DNA of 64,000 nucleotides from Amoebophrya sp. A120 (GCA_905178155.1 CAJINV010000028.1:169235-233234); one strand, 5' to 3'. Shown: positions 36,465-49,200, numbered from the stretch's first letter. Notes: generated by a model not told the origin, from the letters alone. Made by a program: numbers and translations.

Positions 36465-38009
36465 GACAACATGCCCTCGTCGAAGGGATTCACCGGCCTC
36501 AGGCAGCGGTAGCACGCGATGGTCAACCTGGTGGGGTGGATTCCCGGAGGAAGTACACGGCTTGCCACGAGGCAGAGCCGGCACTTAGGCAGAGCCGGAG
36601 GCGGAATGGTTTTGCAATGATTTATCCTGAGGAAAAACGTGCCCAGCACCTTCCTGTCGGTCGAATCTGCATGCGCGGAATGGTGTTCATGCGCGACAGC
36701 AGCGGGCTGGCGTTATGGTGGGGCAGGCACGTTTTTCCACGGGATATCTCCCCACTCAGCCTTGGTGTATGCTTTCCGGCGCCACCACAGGCGGCAAGAA
36801 CTGCATTCCATGTAGTTCCCCGCGCGGCTCTGCAGTGCTATTGTCCTTGCATACCGTCGTAGGACATAACGCCTCCGCGTCCGGATTCATCCCGCGGTCG
36901 CACTGATAGCACGTCACTTAAAACGTCTTTACGTGCATCCAGCAGGGGAAGAGCTGGCAGCATCCAAGTGGAAAAAGTCGCCCCACTTCCAAGAAGAGAA
37001 AACTTTGCCATGCGATTCGTGTGTCTCAAACCGATGAACAAAAGATCCTGCTGAAAGAATGAATGTGAAGCGGATGTATGGGGAACCGAAAAATATAAAT
37101 AATCTAAGTTGCGGACCGCTCAGTCACTCAACTTTCACTCAAGACCTTGCCCACGCTCTTACTGATGCTAACACAACGCACTCATGTCCGTATTTCGGTA
37201 TTACTGAAACCGGCTTCCACGAGTTCAAAATATAGACCAGTCCATCAGGAGCGCCGGCGGTGTACTGCTCGCATGAAAATGTCTAGCTCTCTCAAGCTTG
37301 CCTCCTGATCGGAATGCCCAATAAAACCCGAAACAGGGCACGTCCGCAAAAAACGCACTCGACGCTGCGCTTAACGAAACTCGTGGTACCTCGGGTCGCT
37401 CGTTCATCACACTCAGATGCCGCCCGTTTTCACGGAAAAAAAACGATGCGATGCAAAAAAAAAAAGATGAAAATCCTTTCACGAATTTGAAAAAAAAAGG
37501 CACCGACGGCACCGCGGAAGAACATTTTGAAGTCAATCGAGGCTAATTACTGCACTGTGGCCATCTGCAGATTTATTCCTAACTGAGTCGACAATTTCAC
37601 GATCTTGCTAGGTTGGAGTAGTGCAAGTACTTGTAAATTGATTTTCATCCTGGACCTTTACCATTACCTTTTACAAGGAAATACGACTCCGAAAGTAGAA
37701 ATTCGATCGCGGTATGAGGAGTAAATGGTAGAGCAGCAAGAATCTGAAGTGCATACATAAGGCGAGCACGGTCAGCTTGTCTTTTCTATTTCTAACTACC
37801 GAGACTTGTGGTCCTTCGTCCTCGTCACGTGGTCCACCAGGCGGACACACATTCATTTTTCCTGCAGTTACTTTCTTGCTACAAAGAAACTCCTCTTCGC
37901 GCCCAGAAGCAATCGCGCCGTCTAGAGCAGCTGCTCGTGCCAGGAGCAAATTGCTCTATGAAGATCGCTTCTGTCGAACCGCTTCGCCGCAGAATAATCT
38001 CGACCACCC

Positions 38010-40901
38010 CTAGCGACCACAGCTTCCGCTCGTCAGCGTGATGGAAAGGCGGTAGAAATCTTCGGTGGACTGCGAATGCGAGGAGGCAGTTGTCCTGGAT
38101 CCGGGTTTGGACTTCTTCACGACCGGCTTTTTATCGATCAGTACTTTTTATGCAATGCAAATATCCCTGGAGACGTCTGGAAGGATTCGAAATTGTGGCG
38201 CTAAAACAAGAACAAACGCGCCGACATTGCCACTGTCCATTATCGCTGGGGAACCAAGCCTCCCCAGGCGCTGGAGCGCCATAGGGTCGGAGCGAATTTG
38301 TGATGCGAATTCTACATCGTGACAAAATCTGTCATGCACGTTCACAAAAAGGCCCCACTTCTTGTTACAGAAAGAGCGGCCTATTGTCATGCGGATTATA
38401 CATTGGGCCGATACCTGCGTGAAACCTGTGATGCTAGAACTTGCATGCCAGACGATCTCATCTGCGTCAGGCAAAAACTGCATGACAAATGTCTGCACTC
38501 TTCCAGACGACCCAGACATATTTATCCCTTTGATACTTCTGTGTCCGTGCAGGTCACGATGAACTCCGTTATCCACTGCAAGAGTATCGTACACGTACTC
38601 GTTGTAGTACTTGCATTTATGCATTGCAAATTTCTTTCTTAAGGCAAATCAGAATTACAGATTTAATTTGTAATGCTGGGCTAATTTGTATTATATGCAA
38701 GTTATTATATACTAGTACGATACTTTTCCATTTCGTATCCGTAGTTCCACAACCAGTGGCTCGTCTTCCATTGTGGCTGTTGGGCCGTGCTTCCGTGGCC
38801 TTAAAGATGCCCTCGCCGCCGTTAGAAAAGAGGTTAGCGACATCCTGTCTGGTAGTCGAAAACGGTGGGGGACGTCGCGCGCCCGCGGGGTACTCGATGG
38901 TGGCGAGGTAGTACGCAACATGATGCTGGTCCACAACCTGGTGGTCATGTTCATCTTCATTCGTGTTGGTGCTTTTGCTTTTGGTCGGTAGTTGTTGGCC
39001 ACGACTGTCTCCCTGCCCGTCGACACAAGTTGTCGGTGAAAGAATTGAATGCTGCTCGTGGTTCTTGCGCAGCAGCAGCAGGCGGGTCACGTACTCCTTG
39101 TGGGTAGCCGGCTCCATGGCGACCAGGGAAGCAAAGTCGAAGATCAAATTTGGAACCCAAGAAGAACGGGAAAACATCGAATCCGAGCGGTTTTTCATTC
39201 CCGGTGCCAAGGGTTCGCTGTGCTGCCGGTTCATCTTCTCCTGCGCGGTAGTTGTAGCTGCACTCGCTGCCCTTATTTCTTGCGGCGTCCTCTCCGGCAC
39301 AGCAGCTCCGTCACCAGCACCCGGTCCTCGCACGTCAGAACAATTGATGTCGACGTTTTTCTCTGTACGCATCGTGATCATGCTGGGGAAAAGCACGCTT
39401 GCGACCTGGCCCATGTCGAATTGCAGAATGTCCTGCTGGACTACGTACAGCTTCCTCAGCGCCTTCGCTTTGTCATCACACATCATCCTCTATCAAATGC
39501 AAAAATGTCTGGATCTGGAAAAATGCGCGATCTGTCATGCAGCTTTATTTGCATGATCCATGAGGACTGGAATGCAGGACGTAGCATGACAGATTCTGCG
39601 CGATCTCTCTGCTGCCTATCGTGCATGAGAAACTCCCTCGCCACTTGGTCAGAACTGGACGACTTTTGGTAATCATGCAACACAGATTTTTGCATGCTTC
39701 AGATTTATAGCATGACAAGTTGCATTTTTCCAGACCCAGACTACATTTCTACATTTGATATCTTCACCTTGTCGTGCACTTCGCTTTTTGAGGCTTCGTA
39801 CGTCCACCACGAGAAGCTGTGCTCGTAGTTCTCCGCAGCTGTAGTTGTGTCGTCTACTAGTTCTTGCGCACGGATCGGTTCCACATTCGCATGGTTCCTT
39901 TTCGTCGCGATCACCAAGTTCTTTTTGCCTGGTGGCGCTTGGTCGTCCACAGGCGACTTTGGTCTTTGTAAATCGGGTGGTCCATCGCACGTCTCCGGAG
40001 CGCCGGTTTTTTCCGCTTTTCGTAGCCATTCCGCGATGACTATCACGAGAAAAAAGTGTTACAGTTACCCACGTGTTGGAGTTTCTGCATCACAGATTTT
40101 CTCTTTGTGGCAGAGAAAACTTGTAATGCGAAGATCATAAAGAGAAAACAGGAAGGAAACGAGGCTCACATTCACAAGCATTTCCCGCATGAGAAAGGTT
40201 GTCTGTGTTGCCGGTCTTGCATTACAATGTGTAAGATAAGTGTAACACTTTTCTCGTGCAATAATGACCTTCGGCAGCTCCTCCCGAAGGGGGTACTCGC
40301 ACACTTTGCCTATGCGTCGCAAATATGATTTCTGGGATGTCGGGAAGCAGAGCACTTGTATGTACTGTGCTGCGGAATGTTTATGTTTGAATAAGGAGGA
40401 AAAAGTCTATGATGCATCTTCAAGCGGACGAGAGCTAGTGCGCAGTTGTCATGCAGAAGCGCAGTTTCTCATGCAGTTTGCGCAACGGAATCGCGTACCC
40501 GTACCCTTCAACAGATTTATCATGCCTGGTGGGGTACTGTAGTCGGACTGTGTGATGTATCCTGCAGAAACTAGCATGTGCATGACATGGCTTCACCTCG
40601 CCCAGACACTTTTGTACGAACGCGTATCGATGCCGATGACGTGGGACACTTCCGGTTGTTCCGCGAAAAACAGCAAGTCAGCACTCGCACCGCAACAGGG
40701 AACCAGGACCACTCCGTGGAGATCCTCCTTGCGAATCTTGTTTAGCAGGTACTCCCGACGCTCTCCCACGTGCCACGTCGGTGAGTGGTCTTTCGTGCCC
40801 GGTACCCATCGCTTCGCCCAATAGTTGGGATCCAGAGCAGCCACGTCGAGGGCCATTTTTTCTTCTAGCGGGGTAGTTGCGCAGCTCGTAATTGTTGGCA
40901 T
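38010..40901 (-). CDS. TPMT-family SAM-dependent methyltransferase with five introner introns
   Basis: ATG at 40,901. Exon 1 has the family start (NYWAKRWVPGTKDHSPTWHV) and motif I LVPCCGASADLLFFAE. Removing the element at 40,311-40,626 gives HVIGIEVCEYPLREELPK, restoring the acidic residue that follows GV/GI in this family. A Lys/Asp-rich insert follows (about 40,035-39,768). Next come KLYVVQQDILQFDM (the GDFF strand), LIFDFASLVAMEP and YLATIEYPAGARRPPPF (the LLxTxxYd..xGPPF motif). Stop TAG at 38,010 in the frame set by the last two element removals. At about 460 residues it is nearly twice the usual 230-250. Likely a cytosolic small-molecule methyltransferase; substrate unknown. An alternative GT-AG reading of the last introns would end at 38,131. 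Confidence 0.7.
38149..38535. mobile_element. Introner, methyltransferase intron 5
   Basis: 387 bp, TATGCAATGC...TTTGATA, with the inner inverted motif CTGG.GACGTCTGGAAG / CTTCCAGACGACCCAGAC. Flanks CTTTT/CTTCT (4 of 5). Removal keeps the frame and extends the protein to 38,010. Confidence 0.75.
38570..38737. mobile_element. Introner, methyltransferase intron 4
   Basis: 168 bp, termini TATCCACTGCAAGAGTATCG / ACGATACTTTTCC.TTTCGTA, exact 5-bp direct repeat TCCGT on both sides. A GT-AG pair inside the termini is also possible but gives a shorter protein. Confidence 0.85.
39491..39760. mobile_element. Introner, methyltransferase intron 3
   Basis: 270 bp, TATCAAATGCAAAAATGTC ... TCTACATTTGATA, GTCTGG-type inverted termini. 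Flanks TCCTC/TCTTC (4 of 5). Removal yields DKVKMMCDDKAKALRKLY in frame. Confidence 0.8.
40041..40263. mobile_element. Introner, methyltransferase intron 2
   Basis: 223 bp, TATCACGAGAAAAAAGTG ... CACTTTTCTCGTGCAATA, exact 5-bp repeat ATGAC. Removal gives ELPKVIAEWLRKAEK in frame; no GT-AG choice preserves it. Confidence 0.85.
40311..40626. mobile_element. Introner, methyltransferase intron 1
   Basis: 316 bp with diverged termini TATGCGTCGCAAATATG ... ACTTTTGTACGAACGCGTA. Flanking 5-mers no longer match, yet removal of element plus 5 bp restores the conserved GIE motif. Confidence 0.7.
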
Positions 40902-41580
40902 TTTTTATAACAGTTTTGTTCCTGACCCTAGGTCGATAATCAATGAGCAACACGGAGCAATAACAAATATCCTGACTTTACACTTTGATGCGTACTTGAA
41001 TAAATCACTGGTTGATGTACAGGAACTACTTCTTATTCTGATCGACAATAGATCAGGCCTACCTCTTTGAGTCACAGTCATCGAACTTGCAGCGATGGAA
41101 AAAACTTACTTTCTTTTAAGTCGAGGATATTTCGGATGGCACCTAAACATTCACATAGGTACTTCGCCCCGCCACCGGTTAGGCATGTACTTGAGCGAAA
41201 CTTGAATTAAGATGCTCTGCAATCCAGCTCTGTCTTCCTGCAATAACATATTGAATAACAAACTCACACCAGAGAAGGATCAAATCCATCGCTTCAAACG
41301 AGGAGGAGGTGGAGAAGAAAAATACTGCTGTTGGAACTGGTGCTGTGGTAGACAAAGTGGAGCCACGACGTCAGGTCCTCACAACTTGTGGTGGCTGCCG
41401 GAATCAATCCATCGACTATTCGAGGTCGAAGTTGAGCAACAAGAACAAATTGCAACCGAAAGTGAAATGATGATATTCATCTTGTTTAGCAAAGTGAACA
41501 ATTCACGATAACGGTGGACCCGAGGAAATATACATCAAAATGCTTTCTAGAACAATTCGGGCCTTTTTGTCGCAGCTTGC
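40902..41580. other. Spacer upstream of the methyltransferase gene
   Basis: AT-rich, no supported gene. It should hold the promoter of the gene starting at 40,901. Confidence 0.35.
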
Positions 41581-42600
41581 TTGCACCTGGTGAGAAGGCA
41601 CGAAACGAGAACGGACAGCGGGATGCCCCGTGACCCCTGTCAAGGTCAACTGAGCCGCAGTGCCGAGACCCGGCAAGCCCTGAGAGGACGTTCAACGCAA
41701 GTACTCAGGTCCGCGCAGCTGATTCACATAGGCAGTCTGGCAAGGCATCGACGGGCGCTGGCGCCGGGGCACAACTCAGGCAGCAGGCATTGCTGGGGGC
41801 AGCGCCATTGCGAGCCAACGCAATGCCCTGGGGACTGCGCTGCGTGCCCTTCAAACGCGACCAACCCAACGCCGTGGGGCCCGCCCACGCGCCCACGCCT
41901 GCGGCCTGCAGACGTGCCTGCCGCCTCTCTCCTTTTGGGGTTGGCCTCTCCAACCGCCTCAAGGCTGGCGGCCCGCGCCTCCGTGGCATCAGCGCGCAGC
42001 CCCAATAAATTTGCCCGCCCGTTGGCTGCTCCGGCACGAGAAGCCTTCGCCAGGTTTCAATCCCGGGCCCGCCTGACGACTGCGAAACCCCCCGCACGAA
42101 GGTCGGCGCGGTCTGCTTCTTTGTACTTCCGCCGGCCCGGCATGACCTTCGGCGGGCCGCCAAACTTCCGGCCGCGATCGAAACGAATGAGGTGGCAGCC
42201 GTCAGTCCCCGGCGCCTCGTCCCACCCCTCGCGCCGAAATCAAAATCAAAATGCTCGGCCTTCCAGAACTCCCGCGCACCGCGGCGCAACTCGGCGAACT
42301 TGGTTGGTCACAAGCGTGCAGGAGCTCACGCGAGGGGATTGCCAAGTAAGGAAACAGGTCGGGGCGCCAGTTCCGGGCCTTTCTGCGTCCGCAGTTGCGG
42401 CAGTGGAACAATAGGCAGAACCCGCTTGCGCGCGTCTGCCTGGCCGATGCCTACTACTGCAGCAACCGGCGCAGTGCCCCCATTCGTCGCAGGCACACGC
42501 GCTCAGGTTTGCGATTCAGGAGAGGGGGCCTGCAGGTCTGTGCAGCTCGGCCCCACAGCCGCCAGGATGTGCCATAGATACCACAGTAGAGCATGTGGCG
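41581..42600. other. GC-rich island, about 1 kb
   Basis: Sharp composition change from the AT-rich surroundings. Both strands are open over long stretches (plus 41,581-42,414, minus 42,289-41,705), as expected from base composition alone. Local hairpins such as CGGCCCGGCATGACCTTCGGC occur. No domain recognised in either frame. Could be a foreign fragment, a repeat of unknown family or a structured RNA locus. Confidence 0.5.
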
Positions 42601-43259
42601 CCAATTGCTGCAAACCATGGCCATGCATCTCTCAATGTTAAAGGCAAGAGCACTTCCGGCGAAATTCCTTGGGCGCATCAACACGAACAGGAAAAATAGC
42701 GCGGCTGCGTGTTCATCACACAACAACCCTCATGAAACTTGGTCGGCTATGTGTTGTATTTGCGTACGATTTTTTTCATTGAAGTTGTTTATGTTTACCC
42801 AAAAACGCGGCGTCTGCTTCACTTTTATTATCTCAGTTTCTTCACAACCGGATCGCGTAGAGAAAATCGAAAATCTTTCCGCTGCGAAGTAATAGAATAC
42901 CTTGCGCAGCTATTTGCGTGCGCAACGAAAGTAATCTGCTTGGTTCTTTGTGATGAGTGGGCGTTTTTTGGCGAGAAAAATGAGAAATAAAGAAGAAAGA
43001 ATTTGCCATACTGAAAACGCAAGACAAAGAGTTTTTTCTCTGGTGTGGCCAAGTAAAGCTTGCAAGAGCCGGCGAGAATGAAAGAACAAGAAGATGCTAG
43101 CTGTGTGTCCAATAAAGAAAACCTGAGATAAAAGTTGTAAGGAAAAAAGCAGGCTCTTTTGTATCAAACACTTCGGGCAGCTGTTCGCTTCTTTTTTTTC
43201 CCGTCCGTTTTCTTCTTCATCACCTGGTTAAGTTTCGTTTTCGTTTTCGGTAAATCATG

Positions 43260-46200
43260 ATACAAGCCTTTATGCAAAGCAGGGAAGTAATAGTAGCCGA
43301 TGATTGAAACAACATTGAAGCAGAACAACTCAAATTGACGCGCCGTGATGTCACAAGACAAGAATAAGGAAAGCAGCATGTTATGGCAAAAATAACTCGC
43401 ATACATACCGGTTTTTCCGCGACCTTGGGCAAGTGCTCTTCACTGTCGTTGTTCTTCTTCTTCTTGTATGCAGTGCAAAAGCATGGTAAGAGTACTAATT
43501 GCAATCGTGCAATACAAACTTCTTTTTCAAGCGAAATTAGCATGACCAATTCCAGTTTCCATTCTGAGGTGAGCTAAAAATTTGTATTTGTGTTGCACTA
43601 GTACGACTACGATACTTTTGCGATTCATATCTTGTCCTTCTTTTTGTTGTCACCACTCCCGTTCTTGATGGAACTGGACTTCTTGTCCTTGCTGGAACTG
43701 GACTTCTTGATGGCGGCCTTGTTCGCGACAGAAGATTTTTCAGCTTAACTATGCACGATAAGTATGCCACCGCCCGTAAGTGGAAGCGGAAATGATCGAA
43801 CCACATACAGGAGTAGAAGAAGAAGTTGTTGAGACAGAACATAACCTCGCTTCTTTCATCTTCTTCGCGGAAATCAAGCATGATTCTGTCCTCCTTTATA
43901 TATAATTTTTGCGTGACAATAACAATATCAACACGGCTCGGCTCAAAATTGCACTTTGTTGACCTTGGCGTTGGCATATTTGCATTTCATAATTTTTTCC
44001 ATCCGACTTCAGCTTATTACCGCTGGATTTGAGTTTCTTTGAGGCCTGTTTTCGTTTTGATTTTTTTGTCGAAAGATCAAAAGAATCGAAGGAACGGTTA
44101 AAGGGAAACTCATCAAAGTCAAGTGTGTGGTAGTACTAGCAGGAGGAATAAAAGTAGTACTTAAGTCACACGTACGACTGTCACCGTAGTTCACGAAAGA
44201 CAAAGGGAAAATTATACCGATTCAGCTTTGTGGTCCACGTTCTTGTCGTCTTTCTTTTCGGCGTCCACGAGTTTAGCTTTACTAGCGCTCTTGCCCTGCT
44301 TCTTGTCTGCATTATCTCCTCCGTCGTTGCGCGCTCCCGACTTGTGTCCTACCAGGTTGTATCCACTGCAAATCATGTGTCTGGGTCTGGCTGAGTGGAA
44401 CGTGTGGTCATGCTCGTCTGGCAGTCGAATCTATCCTGCAAAATCTGAGTTGCATGACAGGCAAAATAAACACCACCACTCTTTCCTATGCAAGGCCGAA
44501 ACGTTTGAAGAGCGCTAAAGCACTTTCTGACGAAGTGCAGCTCCTCTCGCACTGCAATATTAAAACGCGTCGTCGTGAATCGACCCAGCCCTTGCACAGT
44601 AAGTATTCGCAAGTCCGCTCCACAAGTCTGCAGACCCAGACATACTTTTGCAGTGCGTAAATTCAGAGCGTCCACGACACCGGTCATGTTGTTGGCGGTC
44701 TGTTTGTATATTTCATTGAAGTAATTATGTATTGACTTGTTCTTGTCAGAGCAGAGGCACACACAGCACATCGTCGAATATATCGTTGAAAACATCTTCG
44801 AAAACATCACAACGGCAAATAGGGGGCTTCGACTTGTTCCGACCTACCAAACGCACGGAGCAAAGCGAAAACGGCACCGTGGAAAAAAAATTGCGCGCAG
44901 CTTGATAGTACTGCACGAATAAGTATAAGCTTACCAGCTTTGTGGAACTGCAACCAAACGGCAAAATCGCCGGCACGGCCGGCGTACCGTAAAAAGATTT
45001 TTTCGCGCTTGTCGTGAACCGTTGCGACGTATAACAATGCACAACTCCCCCTCCCCCTCATTTGGTTAGCATGAACGGCAATACAAGCATCAGCAAGAAT
45101 GCCGGTTTTGCATGACAAATTTGCACAGGAGTGTAGTGCTATTTGGGCTACCAGAACTTGTCATGCAAACAGTGCGAAGAGGCAAAGGGACAAAGGGTGG
45201 ATTGGGTATTTCGCATGACAAACGAGGGGGAGGGGGAGTTGTGCACTTCCATACGACGGTGCTTTGGACGACGAGGCAGTAGTGGGAGCTGGGGTCTTAT
45301 CAAATTCAAATATGTCTGGTGTTTTGTCTGGAAGCAAGACCATGGTACAGCACAGGGAAGAGAACGACTTTAACATTTTGAAGAAAGAAAAGAGAAGAGA
45401 ACTACGTGATATAATATGTAGAGAGAGACTAAAAGCATGTTATGACGTCCACCGGTGGTACTGAGTACTACTACTTATACTATCACTTGCGCAACATTCA
45501 AATATGTCTGGGTCTGGAAACTTGTCATTGGTGGGCGGACTGCAATACGCAGCCTAGCACGACAAATTTTTCAACTACTACTGTGCTTCATTTTCCGCAT
45601 GGCAAACTGCGTTTTTGCATGACAGGCAAGAGGCCACTTTCCTGCTCATCCTCATGCATTACAGATTTATGAGTCATGCCAGACAAGCGTGACAAACATG
45701 GCAATCCTCCAGACCCAGACATATTTGCCATGCATAGGTCTGCGTTGTGGTGGGACTACTACTGCTACTTCCCTTTTTCTGCTTTTTTGGGGCTGGACCT
45801 GCGACTGCGTCGTCAGCCTTGTCTTTCGCTTCCTTGCCCTGGCGATTGCTGCTGTCCTCTGGCACCTTAGCAGCGCCCCGCTTCATGCTGGTGCTATCGT
45901 ATGCTCTGCAAAAGTACTATCGACGCACTTGCGCTAAGGCTAATTACAAATGTGCATGACGAATCGTCCGCCTCCCAAGCTAAAAATACATTACAGATAC
46001 AGACTCCATTATCTGTCATGCAAATTATTCGCATGGTAAGTACTTAGATACCTTTGCAATGCATATAGCCCCGGTAGCCGCAACTTCCATGTCCTCGTTA
46101 ATCTTGATCTGGTTCTCGACGTCGACCTGTAATTTGTGATTGTATGTCAATATAATCAATTGTAAACCAATAATCAGGGCATATAATTTTGCGGATTCAC

Positions 46201-49200
46201 ATGTCACTCCTCGGAGGTGGGAAAGGGGATCGGATCTTCTCTAATATTGTTCCGTGAAAGAACCAGCACAAGCTCGGACGACCAGATTCAATCATAGGAA
46301 ACAAAATACTACTGTAAAAAATGGCTGACGCGCAACACGCAACATCGCTGCGCCGCGGCCTCAAGTAAGTCAGTGTGTAAGTAGTACCTTTCTCCCAGTG
46401 ACAAGCCCATTGATCATCTGCAGGTTTTCTTTGGTGAGCTCGTTTAGCTATGCCTTGCAAATATGTAGTCTGACAACTCTGGAATAAATTTGTCTTGCTG
46501 AAGATACTCGCATTTTTATTGCACAGTGACCGCTTGTGCCGCAGAACAGCGTCAGAAGTTATTTGACACGGCTTGTCAGTAGAAGTAGTAGTTCTTGTTG
46601 CCGATTCTTACAAATGCTTATAAACCGCATGACAAACTTGTTCCATCCAGCACGATAAAAAAAACTACCCAAAAATCGCATTCATGCATAAATCGTTGCA
46701 GATCTTCTTCTTGTCCTCAAACAAGTCTTGCAGTTGCATTACGAATTCAGATCCACACTACAACATATTTGCAATGCATACCAGGACCTGCTCAGCAAAC
46801 TTCGGATCGACTACCCGCTGGACTGTTTTGACGCAGTGTATGGAACAAGCCTCGGGTCGGAAATTCATCTCAAAGTGAAACGAAACACTTTGATGTTACA
46901 TGAAATGCAAATGCGACACAGGAAGTGAATGTACTACTCGATACAAACAGGGGACGCAAAAATGGACGCTGAATAATGTGCAACTTACTACGGGCTCGGA
47001 ATAAGAATATGGAAATGGAGTTGTGCTGTTAATCTATAAATTAGCATGACATCTTCAGAGGGGCACGCCATCGCCCTCACCAGCATGACAGACATGCGAC
47101 ATTGATGTAATGTCATGCACCGACTAGAAATGTTGCCTCGCCTCCGCATACAGGCCGAGGCGTTTTTTGCATTACAAATTCTTTCAACTTTGATGCTTAC
47201 TTTCCAACCTGAGAATTCCATACAGAGTGCGCGCACCTCCCCATCGTTGCCCCTCTTGAGCAAGGGGCAGTTTTCTTTCTTGCAATATGGGGCTTTCAAA
47301 CGTGAATACATCGACGTGGTGTTACGTGATTCTCTTATCTTAAACCGATAGAAAACACAAACGCAACCCATGATAGATTAGGTACCTTTCAGTTTCATCC
47401 GCAGTAGATGATCAGCCCAATAAAATAGAAATACCAATTTGTGACAGAAGAAAAAATATTAGGGGTGACGAAGATACGCAAGCATAAGAAAAACGGCGAA
47501 GAACGATGTACAACCAAGAACCTTGGACGATGAAACTCGAGTCCCCAGAGTCCTCGAGGAGAGATGCGAGGGTGACGCTAGTTGAAAAAGCAGCACTAAT
47601 ACTAAAAAAAATTGCAAGACTAGGCCACATTTCCCGAGACGGAAATAGACTTGTAACGCAAGAGTGGCAAAGATAAAGGGGGCTTGTGCATCGCGGCGCA
47701 TCACAGTTTTGGCAAGGGTTAAAAGCTTGGCACTCAGTCAGCGCATGGACGATCTGTCACGCGAATCAACTTGATCGATGTCTTTCGGGGGGGAGTGATC
47801 ATGCGGAGTTGTGATAATCATAATAACAGAAACAAAAAGAACTTTGCATGACAGACGAGATTTCGCGTGGCGCGATTCTGTCGATGTATAGCGTTTGAGC
47901 AGTCCATATGTAGATCTTGAGGATTTGCACCCTGTTGCAGAGCATCATCTCCCGAAAGTTTTGCGAGTTCGCCCCCGTCTGTCCCGCGAGTCCGCCGGCT
48001 CGACTCTGGCCCCGCCCCGTTCGCAACTCTGGCCCCGCCCCGTCCTCCAAGACCACAGCTATGCTGTGCAAAAGTATCGCCCTCGTACTAATTGCAAATA
48101 TGCATGACAAATCTCTTTCCTAAGTTAAAACAGCATTACAAATTCCACTTTTCTTCTTGCCAAAATTTGCAATGCAATTTATACTAGTGCGCCACTTTTG
48201 CAATGCATAACAACGACGGCAATACCATTTCCACCCTGGTACCCGTTGAAGCAGGTGGACTGGTCCGCCATCAAGATTATGCATTTTTACAAAGATGTCT
48301 TCTGGGACCTCCACGTACTCCGAAAAGTAAATGCGAACTTTTGTTGTATAATGCAGATTGATCTTGGAACAGGCAATAAATTGCTGTGCTGCAGAGTCAC
48401 GATGAAATGCGCAATTAAGTAAATTGAGTGTGTTTCGTATCTTCATGCAGATGATCATCAAGTAGCCACACGGATGAAGGAGCCTGCGCGGAACGTGTGG
48501 CTGTGCTCTGCGTGCATTCCAGCAGACCTTCCACTCTCAGACAAAAATCAATGCAAAAACAGCATGGCGAACCACATCTGCATCTGTCACTTTTCCAACC
48601 CTTCAAGACATTTACATTTGCACTCCGTACCCATCACGTCCCCCGGGCGCAACCCATATTCGAGCTGGAAGTCGGCGGCCCGCTTTTTGTTTGCGGTAGT
48701 ATGAGAGTGCACACCCAACCCTCCCCCCCATTTGTAATGCAAAATAATTCACAACCTCGCCTCTTGCTGTGATGGTGAAGGACTCTCTGCATGACAAATT
48801 TCGGAAACTTAAGGTGTCCTCCGATCTTCTTCTGTGGTGTGCAAATCTTCATGCAGACGCCACATTTGTGCCGTTGCTTGTGTTGCTACTCATCAATCCC
48901 TTTTGAAGGAGGGAGAGGAGGAGTTGTGCACTTTCATAATCATCTGACTCCGTACTAAAAACCAAGTTGTATCCTCTGCAAAAGTCTCGCACAACTGAGT
49001 CGCACTGCTACTTGGAGGACTAGTCTCGTGGTCCAGGCAATACAAATGCAAATATTAATATCCTTGCTTTGCCGTCTTTTGGTTCCCTGACCAAATAATG
49101 CGTTTTTAGTCTGAAGACATTTCCTAAAATGCTGCAGCGAGCTACTTCTTGTCCGTGATGTGGAGGCGCTTTTGCAATGCATATACCGAGCTCTCCCATG

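Larger units (their letters stand above)
14780..38000. repeat. Eight-unit tandem array (megasatellite-like), units of 2.7-3.5 kb
   Basis: The same module order recurs eight times. Each unit has a GC-rich hairpin core of about 560 bp, an A-tract/CT-rich block with a conserved stretch (CTCGGTCTC.CTTCCTGATCG), and a block with a short hydrophobic leader ORF. A coding-like block with CTCCGAACGGTGAC or its relative follows, and then the next core. Core starts are 15,313, 17,996, 20,680, 23,775, 26,572, 29,473, 32,241 and 35,695. Spacing is 2,683, 2,684, 3,095, 2,797, 2,901, 2,768 and 3,454 bp. No long conserved ORF, transposase, integrase or reverse transcriptase was found, and reading frames shift between units. 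It may be a satellite, a decayed gene family, or a non-coding RNA locus. Confidence 0.85.

Noticed and set aside
14780-38000. Array as an LTR or LINE retrotransposon cluster
   Set aside because: No reverse transcriptase, integrase or transposase motifs and no consistent long terminal repeats were found.
38570-38737. GT-AG reading of methyltransferase intron 4 ending the protein at 38,131
   Set aside because: Possible, but the exact TCCGT repeat and the longer open frame to 38,010 favour repeat-bordered removal. Kept only as an alternative.
41581-42414. 277-codon plus-strand ORF in the GC island
   Set aside because: The opposite strand is equally open over most of it and the composition explains the lack of stops.
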